Made by a program: the position numbers and the translations under genes. Positions 1 through 6,308 of a stretch of 6,345 bases of DNA are shown one piece after another; positions within the stretch are counted from its first letter, which is position 1; each line of letters starts with the position of its first letter. The DNA lies in contig JBKHHU010000191.1 of NCBI GenBank assembly GCA_046539045.1, positions 1-6,345 on the forward strand, in the 5' to 3' direction. Under the pieces are notes generated by a model. The model was given only the letters and a program-made list of their open reading frames with translations. It was not told the origin of the DNA and searched no databases. The DNA comes from JBKHHU01 sp046539045. Lineage in GTDB: Bacteria > Planctomycetota > Phycisphaerae > SM23-33.

Positions 1-16
1 GCGGACACCTCGTCCC

Positions 17-42
17 GTTGGCGGGTCGGGAGACCCGCCAAC
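17..42. repeat. perfect 11-bp palindromic hairpin with GGGA tetraloop
   Basis: The arms at 17-27 and 32-42 are exact reverse complements (GTTGGCGGGTC and GACCCGCCAAC) around a four-base loop at 28-31. Read on the minus strand it lies about 50 bases beyond the phosphofructokinase stop, so it could help end that transcript, but no T-run follows. Bases 26-42 occur again, reversed, at 6105-6121, which points to a dispersed repeat rather than a dedicated terminator. Its GGTC-N4-GACC core is also present in the hairpin at 6264-6283. Confidence 0.75.
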
Positions 43-81
43 CACGGAACGCTCTGTGCCCTCCGTGAACTCCGTGGTTGG
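38..81 (-). terminator. possible terminator hairpin after the phosphofructokinase gene
   Basis: Bases 38-48 (CCAACCACGGA) and 71-81 (TCCGTGGTTGG) are perfect 11-base inverted repeats with a 22-base loop. On the minus strand the stem begins eight bases after the phosphofructokinase stop codon, which is a good position for a terminator or a 3'-end protecting stem. There is no T-tract, so classical intrinsic termination is uncertain. The arm at 38-48 shares bases 38-42 with the palindrome at 17-42, so the two stems cannot form fully at the same time. Confidence 0.45.
52..78. repeat. three tandem 9-base units (CTCYGTGNN)
   Basis: Three consecutive units are visible: CTCTGTGCC at 52-60, CTCCGTGAA at 61-69 and CTCCGTGGT at 70-78. 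They form the loop and one arm of the inverted repeat at 38-81. Comparable CTCTGTG/CTCCGTG strings are, from memory, common between genes in several soil and aquatic phyla; I cannot check that here. No coding function is apparent. Confidence 0.6.
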
Positions 82-89
82 TTCTGCTT

Positions 90-1310
90 CTAGAACAGTT
101 TACCGGTCATGCCGATGTCGCCGACCAGCGGCATGGCGTAGTCGACGAAGCTCTGGTCGATGTTGTTGCCTGCCTCGTTGATCATCTCGCGCGGCAGGTC
201 CTTGGTGTACCGGGCGACGTCTTCGAGATTCGCCAGCTGGTACTCGATGACGTAATCCTCGCCGGTCAGACGCTTCATCACGACCGAACCGTCGATGTTG
301 CCCGCCTGGGCGTACTCCACGGCCTTCCTGCCGCACTGGCGGGCCTCCCGCTGGTCGACATCGCTGGCGATGCCGAAGAAACTCCGCTGCAGGTAGCCGA
401 ACGTATCGGCCCGGACGCGGAGGCTGCCGTGCTTCTTGCCGAGTTCCTGCTTGAGGTAGTCGGCCAGGAAGTCGCCCAGCGCGCCCGATCCGGACAGCTG
501 CACGTTCCCGTGGCTGTCGCGCTCGACCTCTTTGCCCAGACGCTCGGCCAGCACCGCGGCGATCGCCTCGCCCTTCTCGTTGGAAATGCCCTCGGAGACG
601 GCGATCTGGCAGCGGCCGAGTTCGGTGTACACCGCGTCGACATCTTCCACGAACTTCTGCTCGTCGAACGGGACTTCCGGCACGTAAACCAGATGCGGGC
701 CGTCCTTGGTGCGTTCGCGTCCGAGCACGCTGGCAGCGGTGAGCCAACCGGCGTGGCGACCCATGACGACGTTGATCTTGATCCCGGGCAGAGCGGCCGA
801 GTCGCGATCGTCGCCCATGAACGCCTGCGCGACGAACTTGGCCGCCGAGCCGTAGCCGGGGCAGTGATCGGTGGTCCGCAGATCGTTGTCGATGGTCTTG
901 GGAATGTGGAAGACGCGCAGCTCGTAGTGTTCCTTGCCGGCCATCTCGTTGACGATCCGGGCCGTGTCGGCAGAGTCGTTCCCGCCGATGTAGAAGAAGT
1001 AGCGGATGTTGTACTTCTTGAAGACGGTGAAGATCTCCCGGCAATATTCCTCATCCGGCTTGTCGCGGCTGGAGCCGAGTGCCGCCGCGGGGGTGTTCGC
1101 TACCTTCTCAAGCTTGTCTGCGTCGATTTCCGTCAGGTCGATGAAGTCTTCCTTCACGATCCCGGACACCGCGTGATGCGCCCCGTAGATTTTCCCGACG
1201 GCTTCGAATTTCTTGAGTTCCTCAACCACGCCGACGAGCGACTGGTTGATCACTGCCGTCGGTCCACCGGACTGACCGATGCACGCGTTACCTTCCAACA
1301 CCTTGGACAT
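90..1310 (-). CDS. pfp: 6-phosphofructokinase, pyrophosphate-dependent type
   Basis: This cytoplasmic enzyme phosphorylates fructose 6-phosphate to fructose 1,6-bisphosphate in glycolysis. The 406-residue protein shows the PfkA-fold motifs in order: GQSGGPTAVIN (residues 12-22), IGGNDS (108-113), PKTIDND (137-143) with catalytic Asp141, TDHCPGYGSA, VVMGRHAGWL (181-190) and GYLQRS (305-310). E. coli ATP-PFK has GGDG and PGTIDND. Here the fourth position of the first motif is Asp112 and the Gly before TIDND is Lys138. Known work links this Asp/Lys pair to pyrophosphate as phosphate donor, which makes the reaction reversible. That donor assignment is inference from residues. The ATG start is supported by GGAAGGAA at 1319-1326, eight bases upstream. 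The gene lies 82 bases after accC on the same strand and may be its co-transcribed last member or separately expressed. The length is normal for long bacterial PPi-type forms, with no sign of damage. Confidence 0.95.
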   Translation of the reverse strand: MSKVLEGNACIGQSGGPTAVINQSLVGVVEELKKFEAVGKIYGAHHAVSGIVKEDFIDLTEIDADKLEKVANTPAAALGSSRDKPDEEYCREIFTVFKKYNIRYFFYIGGNDSADTARIVNEMAGKEHYELRVFHIPKTIDNDLRTTDHCPGYGSAAKFVAQAFMGDDRDSAALPGIKINVVMGRHAGWLTAASVLGRERTKDGPHLVYVPEVPFDEQKFVEDVDAVYTELGRCQIAVSEGISNEKGEAIAAVLAERLGKEVERDSHGNVQLSGSGALGDFLADYLKQELGKKHGSLRVRADTFGYLQRSFFGIASDVDQREARQCGRKAVEYAQAGNIDGSVVMKRLTGEDYVIEYQLANLEDVARYTKDLPREMINEAGNNIDQSFVDYAMPLVGDIGMTGKLF

Positions 1311-1357
1311 TGCTGCTGTTCCTTCCTTCTATACGTCGATAGTTTCAGTTACATCGG

Positions 1358-1378
1358 CGGGCCGGGGTTCCCGGCCCG
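1358..1378 (-). terminator. stable GC hairpin between accC and the phosphofructokinase gene
   Basis: A perfect 9-bp stem, CGGGCCGGG (1358-1366) and CCCGGCCCG (1370-1378), closes a three-base loop. It begins 14 bases after the accC stop on the minus strand. The expected T-run is missing: the bases after it read CCGATGTAACTG. It could be a Rho-independent-like terminator, a partial attenuator setting pfp expression below accBC, or an RNA-stabilising stem. No convincing -35/-10 pair was found in the 47 bases between the hairpin and the pfp start, which slightly favours read-through. Confidence 0.5.
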
Positions 1379-1392
1379 ATATTGTGCGTTCA

Positions 1393-2739
<1,347 letters not shown>

Positions 2740-2763
2740 GTGCGTCCCTTCAGGCAGGATTTC

Positions 2764-3249
2764 TTAAGCGGGTTTGACCCGGAACAACACCTGGCCGAAT
2801 TCCACCGGCTGGGCGTTCTCCACGCAGATCTCGGTGACGGTGCCGGAGCACTCGGCCTTGATCTCGTTCATGACCTTCATCGCCTCGACGATGCAGACGA
2901 CGGTATCGGCGCCGACCTTGTCACCGGTGGAAACGAACGGGCCGCTGTCCGGGCTGGACGCTTCGTAGAACGTGCCGACCATCGGGCTCTTTACTTCGAT
3001 GAGATTGTCGGCCGGAGCTTCCTCGATCTTTGCCGGGGCGGCAGGCTCGACAGCGGGTCCCGGGGTTGCCGGTGCCGGTGCCGGCTGCTGGGCAGGCATC
3101 TGGGCCTGCATGGGAGCGGATATCTGCACCGGGCCCTCTTCATTCTGGCGCCGGAGGTGGATTTTATTCTCGCCCTCTTCGATGTCCATTTCGCCCAGGT
3201 CGTTGTCGACCATGAGCTTGACCAGCTGCTTGATTTCCTTGATGTTCAT
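2764..3249 (-). CDS. accB: biotin carboxyl carrier protein of acetyl-CoA carboxylase
   Basis: AccB carries the covalently bound biotin between biotin carboxylase and the carboxyltransferase. From the chosen start the protein has 161 residues. An N-terminal helix region, MNIKEIKQLVKLMVDNDLGE, matches the usual BCCP start. A Pro/Ala/Gln-rich flexible linker follows (about 45-80), then the biotinyl domain (about 82-161) with VKSPMVGTFY and the EAMKVM motif. Lys125 is the predicted biotin attachment site. The open frame extends upstream to an ATG at 3297 that overlaps the peptidase stop as ATGA, and there is another ATG at 3255. I prefer 3249 because AGGGA at 3255-3259 sits five bases before it and because family proteins begin at this point. 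The 16 extra residues of the long form are not BCCP-like. It lies 44 bases after the peptidase gene and 24 before accC. Confidence 0.95.
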   Translation of the reverse strand: MNIKEIKQLVKLMVDNDLGEMDIEEGENKIHLRRQNEEGPVQISAPMQAQMPAQQPAPAPATPGPAVEPAAPAKIEEAPADNLIEVKSPMVGTFYEASSPDSGPFVSTGDKVGADTVVCIVEAMKVMNEIKAECSGTVTEICVENAQPVEFGQVLFRVKPA

Positions 3250-3254
3250 TTTCA

Positions 3255-3259
3255 TCCCT
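3255..3259 (-). promoter_or_regulatory. ribosome binding site deciding the accB start
   Basis: AGGGA on the minus strand lies five bases before the ATG at 3249. The same bases overlap the ATG at 3255 and so could not serve that start. No purine-rich site precedes the ATG at 3297, where the upstream bases read ACGTCATCAA. This favours 3249, though coupled re-initiation at the ATGA overlap with the peptidase stop remains possible. Confidence 0.65.
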
Positions 3260-3293
3260 GTCGTTGCGCCGCGACTGATCCGACTTGCGCGAC

Positions 3294-4424
3294 TCATTTG
3301 ATGACGTAGGCGGCTGGGTCTGTCGGTAGCGTCGAAAGTTTGACGAATCCGTCCGCCGTAACCAGCACGTCGTCTTCGATGCGGACGCCACCGGTGCCCG
3401 GCTCATACAGACCGGGCTCAACCGTCACGACCATGCCCTTCTTCAGACGCGTCTTGACCTGCCTGCCCATCACCGGCAGTTCGTGAATCTCCAGGCCGAT
3501 CCCATGCCCGAGCCCGTGGAGATACTTCTCCTCGAGCCCTGCCTGGGCCATCTGCTTCCGGGCTGCTTTGTCCGGCGTGCTTCCCGCGACACCTGCGCGG
3601 ATCGCCGCCATACCCGCCTCCTGCGAGCGGACAACAACATCGTACAGTTCGGCTATTTTCGGCGGGATTCTACCGGTGAACACCACACGCGTCAAGTCGC
3701 TGCAGTATCCATTCACCTTCGCGCCCCAGTCAATCAGGACAGGCTCGCCCGCCTGAATCTCGTAATCGCCCGGCCGGTAGTGAGGTAGCGACCCGTGCGG
3801 GCCGGCAGCGACGATGGTGTCGAAGCTGGATTTCTCCGCCCCTTCAACACGCATCAGGTAGTCCAGTTCCGCCGCGACCTGCCGTTCGGTTCTCCCGACG
3901 AAGGCCTTCTTCCCACCGTCCATCAGCTTCCTGAGGGACGTCTCCGCCACCTCGATGGCCCGGCGGATGATGGCGACCTCCGGCTGGTCCTTCACGGCGC
4001 GGAGCTTGCGCAGCTCGCCGGTGATGGGATGAAGCGAATTCGCGCCGAGATGCTCCACGAGAATGTCCCGCCAGCGGACGGTCAGGTGCTCTGCCTGGAT
4101 GGCGAGCTTCTTTACCCCCCGCTGGTCCAGCACGGCGGTGACGGCCTTGGCCATCGAGCCGTCGCGCTTGTGGATGTCGACGTCGCCGCACTCGTTGGCG
4201 GCCTGCTCGGTGTACCTGCCGTCGGTGAGGAGTACCGCCCAGTCGCCGTTGGTCAGCAGGTAGCTGTCGGCGCCGGTGAACCCGGTCAGCCAGGTCACGT
4301 CAACGTAGCTGGTGACCAGCAGCGCATCCGGAGTCGAATCGGATTTTCCCCCTGCCGCCTTGAACGCCCAGCGGCGCCGCTTGGCGAAATCCGTCCCGCG
4401 TCTGCTCTGTCGCTTCCTTGCCAC
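3294..4424 (-). CDS. Xaa-Pro aminopeptidase-like M24 metallopeptidase
   Basis: Cytoplasmic two-metal peptidase expected to remove N-terminal residues before proline or cleave Xaa-Pro dipeptides. The 376-residue protein has a creatinase N-terminal domain (about 33-140, with ALLVTSYVDVTWLTGFTG) and a pita-bread catalytic domain (about 150-370). All five metal ligands are visible: Asp232 (LIDWGA), Asp243 (CSDLTR), His307 (GLGHGIG), Glu336 (VEPGLY) and Glu350 (RIEDDV). The supporting His215 (LPHYRP) and His314 (EIHE) are also present. I chose the GTG start because GGAGG lies seven bases before it and because an in-frame ATG at 4487 falls upstream of the predicted transcription start. The first 20 or so residues are unusually basic (many Arg/Lys) and precede the recognised domain. 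It is the size of Bacillus YqhT, which also neighbours accBC. Aminopeptidase P or prolidase specificity cannot be told from sequence. Confidence 0.93.
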   Translation of the reverse strand: MARKRQSRRGTDFAKRRRWAFKAAGGKSDSTPDALLVTSYVDVTWLTGFTGADSYLLTNGDWAVLLTDGRYTEQAANECGDVDIHKRDGSMAKAVTAVLDQRGVKKLAIQAEHLTVRWRDILVEHLGANSLHPITGELRKLRAVKDQPEVAIIRRAIEVAETSLRKLMDGGKKAFVGRTERQVAAELDYLMRVEGAEKSSFDTIVAAGPHGSLPHYRPGDYEIQAGEPVLIDWGAKVNGYCSDLTRVVFTGRIPPKIAELYDVVVRSQEAGMAAIRAGVAGSTPDKAARKQMAQAGLEEKYLHGLGHGIGLEIHELPVMGRQVKTRLKKGMVVTVEPGLYEPGTGGVRIEDDVLVTADGFVKLSTLPTDPAAYVIK

Positions 4425-4431
4425 AGTCCAT

Positions 4432-4436
4432 CCTCC
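4432..4436 (-). promoter_or_regulatory. ribosome binding site deciding the GTG start of the peptidase
   Basis: GGAGG on the minus strand is seven bases from the GTG at 4424-4422. The upstream in-frame ATG at 4485-4487 has no comparable site and lies between the promoter's -35 and -10 elements, so it should not be in the mRNA. Confidence 0.75.
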
Positions 4437-4475
4437 ACAAAAGGGGCTCCGGGCCCCGACTTGCGATCGCGTGGC

Positions 4476-4504
4476 ATTGTCCCGCACCGTCGCAGGGCAG
4501 TCAA
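4476..4504 (-). promoter_or_regulatory. sigma-70-type promoter for the peptidase-accB-accC transcript
   Basis: On the minus strand, TTGACT (4504-4499, five of six consensus bases) is followed after exactly 17 bases by GACAAT (4481-4476, four of six). Transcription would begin near 4469, giving a leader of about 45 bases before the GTG. A short inverted repeat (GGGGC at 4443-4447, GCCCC at 4453-4457) lies in that leader just before the ribosome binding site. An imperfect palindrome, GCCAA (4515-4519) and TTGGC (4526-4530), lies just upstream of the -35. Either might bind a regulator, but neither matches an operator I know. Confidence 0.6.
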
Positions 4505-4598
4505 CGCAGAAAACGCCAATCGATTTTGGCCGACCGGCCGTTTCGGATCCCCACTGAGCCCTGATTGAAGATACGCCCGTTCTATGGGCGCTTTGCTG

Positions 4599-4629
4599 CC
4601 GCGAACGTTGCCATCGCGGGAAGTTTTTT
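4599..4629 (+). terminator. terminator-like hairpin with T6 tract, no gene before it
   Basis: CCGCGA (4599-4604) and TCGCGG (4614-4619) form a 6-bp GC-rich stem with a nine-base loop, followed four bases later by six T residues at 4624-4629. That is the usual form of a plus-strand intrinsic terminator. No plus-strand gene precedes it, because the region upstream is the divergent promoter of the peptidase operon. A second small hairpin (CGCCC 4574-4578, GGGCG 4586-4590) lies just before it. It may end a short RNA or block stray transcription, or be chance. Confidence 0.4.
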
Positions 4630-4649
4630 CCGCCCGAAACAGGATTTTC

Positions 4650-4676
4650 CTGCCGGCCACCTGCAAGGGCCGGCGG
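4650..4676. promoter_or_regulatory. inverted repeat over the -35 region of the oxidoreductase promoter
   Basis: GCCGGCC (4652-4658) and GGCCGGC (4668-4674) are perfect 7-base inverted repeats around a nine-base centre. The repeat extends to nine pairs if one T-G pair is allowed (4650-4676). The centre covers the place where a -35 element would lie for the -10 at 4684, so a dimeric repressor or activator site is plausible. It could also be a chance GC palindrome. No known operator is recognised. Confidence 0.4.
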
Positions 4677-4680
4677 TTCC

Positions 4681-4689
4681 TGTTAGAAT
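4681..4689 (+). promoter_or_regulatory. extended -10 promoter of the FAD oxidoreductase gene
   Basis: TGTTAGAAT contains TAGAAT (five of six bases of TATAAT) preceded by TG one base upstream, a complete extended -10 element. The best -35 at 17-base spacing is only CTGCAA (4661-4666, three of six), which is tolerated by extended -10 promoters. Transcription would start near 4696, leaving a leader of about 40 bases before the GTG at 4735. Confidence 0.6.
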
Positions 4690-4722
4690 CTGCGGAGCGA
4701 TTTGCCGACCCCAGAGAAGACC

Positions 4723-4728
4723 GAGGAG
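4723..4728 (+). promoter_or_regulatory. ribosome binding site deciding the oxidoreductase GTG start
   Basis: GAGGAG lies six bases before the GTG at 4735-4737. The competing in-frame TTG at 4702 would begin only a few bases after the predicted transcription start and has no such site at the right distance. Confidence 0.75.
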
Positions 4729-4734
4729 AAAACC

Positions 4735-6084
4735 GTGAGCCAATACGCGCTGAAGTCACGAGACATTCCGCTCAACGACCGGTGGGACGTGATCGTCGTC
4801 GGCGGGGGCCCTGCCGGGTGCACGGCCGCCGCTGCTGCCGCCCGCGAGGGAGCAAAAACCCTGCTGATCGAAGCGACCGGAGCCCTGGGGGGGATGGGAA
4901 CCAGCGGCCTGGTGCCTGCGTGGTGCCCGTTTACCGACAAGCAGAAGATCATCTATTCCGGAATGGCCGAGCGCGTGCTGCGCGAGACGATGGCCGGGAT
5001 GCCCCACCTGCCGAAGGAACGCTATGACTGGGTGCCGATCGACCCGGAACACCTCAAGCGCGTCTATGACGATCTGGTCGTCGAAGCCGGTGCGGAAATC
5101 CTCTTCAACACGTTCGTCACCGGGGTCGACCTGGCCGGCGAAGGGCAGATCGATGTGCTTCTCGCAGCCAACAAGGACGGGCTGACCGCCTATCGCGCGA
5201 AGGTCTACATCGACTGTTCCGGCGATGCCGACCTGGCCGCCTGGGCGGGGGCCGAATTTCACAAAGGCGACAAAACCGGCGACCTCCAGCCGGCGACGCA
5301 CTGCTTCGTGCTCACCAACGTGGACATGTACGCCTACCAGTTCGTCACGGGCATCAAACACAGCCCGACAGGCGCGGCCAAGATCAAGGACATCATCGCC
5401 AGCGGCAAGTACGCCGACATGATTCCGGACGACCACGCCTGCAACAGCATCCTCGGTCCCGGTGCGGTCGGCTTCAATGCCGGGCACATCTGGGACGTGG
5501 ACAACACCGACGCCCACAGCGTCTCCAGGGCGCTGATCCACGGACGCAAGCAGGCCAAGGCGTGGCGGGATGCGTGCGCGGAGTTTGCCCCCGAAGCGTT
5601 CGGCAACGCCTGGCTGGCCCAGACCGGCACGCTGATGGGCATCCGCGAGACGCGGCGGATCGTGGGCGATTACGAGCTGACCGTCGATGACTACGTCAAC
5701 AAGCGGAGCTTCGACGACGAGATCTGCCGCAACTGCTACTTCGTGGACATCCACCACAAGAAGAGCGAGATCGAGAAGTCGCTGAGCGGCTGGAACCGCG
5801 GCGAGGCAGGGTCGATCCATCTGGCACCCGGCGAATCGCACGGGGTGCCCTACCGCTGCCTGACGCCCCGGGGCCTGACCAATGTCATCGTGGCCGGGCG
5901 GAGCATCTCGACCGACCGGCCGGTGCAGGGCTCCACCCGCGTCATGCCGGTCTGCCTGGCGATGGGCGAAGCTGCCGGTATCGCCGCCCACCAGGCGAAG
6001 GATCACGAGCGAGTGGACGTGCACGCAGTCGACACCGACGCGGTGCGGGAGCGACTCAGGGAACACGGAGCGTATCTGCCCTGA
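4735..6084 (+). CDS. FAD-dependent oxidoreductase (FAD_oxidored, PF12831-like), substrate unknown
   Basis: A cytoplasmic flavoenzyme of 449 residues with no signal peptide or membrane segment. Residues 18-50 form the FAD-binding Rossmann fold: VIVVGGGPAGCTAAAAA, then LLIE with Glu46 as the likely ribose-binding acid, then GALGGMGTSG (49-58). Further family marks are YIDCSGDADLAAWAGAEF (158-175), MGIRETRRIVGDY (301-313) and the C-terminal FAD segment VAGRSISTDRPVQGS (386-400) running to GEAAGIAAHQ. A CxxC pair (Cys331, Cys334) precedes YFVDIHH. GTG is the preferred start because GAGGAG at 4723-4728 is six bases before it. A TTG at 4702 would add 11 residues but has poorer support. The gene is transcribed away from the peptidase-acc operon and shows no functional link to it. 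It might act on a small sugar or organic acid, but the sequence does not tell. Confidence 0.9.
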   Translation: MSQYALKSRDIPLNDRWDVIVVGGGPAGCTAAAAAAREGAKTLLIEATGALGGMGTSGLVPAWCPFTDKQKIIYSGMAERVLRETMAGMPHLPKERYDWVPIDPEHLKRVYDDLVVEAGAEILFNTFVTGVDLAGEGQIDVLLAANKDGLTAYRAKVYIDCSGDADLAAWAGAEFHKGDKTGDLQPATHCFVLTNVDMYAYQFVTGIKHSPTGAAKIKDIIASGKYADMIPDDHACNSILGPGAVGFNAGHIWDVDNTDAHSVSRALIHGRKQAKAWRDACAEFAPEAFGNAWLAQTGTLMGIRETRRIVGDYELTVDDYVNKRSFDDEICRNCYFVDIHHKKSEIEKSLSGWNRGEAGSIHLAPGESHGVPYRCLTPRGLTNVIVAGRSISTDRPVQGSTRVMPVCLAMGEAAGIAAHQAKDHERVDVHAVDTDAVRERLREHGAYLP

Positions 6085-6104
6085 CGGCAGGTTCGATCGG
6101 GCAG
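6076..6104 (+). terminator. weak terminator candidate at the oxidoreductase 3' end
   Basis: CTGCC at 6076-6080 can pair with GGCAG at 6086-6090, or as CTGCCC (6076-6081) with GGGCAG at 6099-6104. Both stems include or flank the stop codon at 6082-6084, and neither has a following T-run. Termination here is possible but not shown. The repeat cluster further downstream may do it instead. Confidence 0.25.
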
Positions 6105-6121
6105 GTTGGCGGGTCTCCCGA
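6105..6121. repeat. 17-base copy of the left-end palindrome, one arm decayed
   Basis: The 17 bases here, beginning GTTGGCGGGTC, are the exact reverse complement of positions 26-42. At the left end they are part of an 11-bp hairpin. Here the second arm is lost after the shared bases (AACTGTTT follows), leaving only a short CGGG/CCCG stem (6110-6113, 6117-6120). This looks like a degraded copy of a dispersed intergenic palindrome. Confidence 0.65.
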
Positions 6122-6156
6122 ACTGTTTAGGCGTATGCGAGGGATGCAGTCGGTCT

Positions 6157-6201
6157 GTTGATCGACGCCCACAGATGCCGGCCGTTGGGAAACCGATCAA
6201 C
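6157..6201. repeat. 8-bp inverted repeat with 29-base internal segment
   Basis: GTTGATCG (6157-6164) and CGATCAAC (6194-6201) are exact reverse complements. Inside them CCCA (6168-6171) can pair with TGGG (6186-6189), so the whole could fold as a two-tier stem around a GCCGGC core. Whether it acts as RNA or as DNA is unknown. Confidence 0.45.
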
Positions 6202-6209
6202 CCGCAATC

Positions 6210-6308
6210 GCCCCTCCGGGGCTCTGCCGACAGAAGTCGGCGAGATTTCGGACGTTCGCTCGACCACGGTCTGGCGACCGTGGCTACTTTCTCGGGCCCC
6301 TCCGGGGC
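6210..6308. repeat. cluster of four short perfect hairpins, outer two identical
   Basis: Four hairpins follow one another: GCCCCTCCGGGGC at 6210-6222, GCCGAC/GTCGGC at 6226-6241 (6-bp stem, AGAA loop), CCACGGTC/GACCGTGG at 6264-6283 (8-bp stem, TGGC loop) and again GCCCCTCCGGGGC at 6296-6308. The outer pair are identical 13-mers starting 86 bases apart. The third shares a GGTC-N4-GACC core with the palindrome at 17-42. No T-runs follow the stems apart from a TTT after the third. The cluster may be REP-like dispersed DNA, a structured untranslated RNA or a multi-stem terminator. Confidence 0.65.

Noticed and set aside
4463..4470. GCGATCGC octamer near the peptidase transcription start
   Set aside because: This is the HIP1-type octamer frequent in cyanobacteria, but one copy in GC-rich DNA is not informative.
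4295..4759. Minus-strand 154-codon frame across the divergent intergenic region
   Set aside because: It runs out of frame into the peptidase gene and across both predicted promoters, with no family resemblance.
4584..5027. Plus-strand 147-codon frame starting before the oxidoreductase
   Set aside because: It overlaps the oxidoreductase start in another frame, has Arg/Gly/Asp-rich composition, and crosses the predicted promoter.
4756..6066. Minus-strand open frame of 436 codons opposite the oxidoreductase
   Set aside because: It is antisense to a well-supported flavoenzyme gene, with low-complexity Val/Asp/His/Arg composition typical of a shadow frame.
6210..6308. Possible CRISPR array
   Set aside because: The repeated 13-mer occurs only twice, is a full palindrome and is far shorter than CRISPR repeats. 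No cas gene is present.
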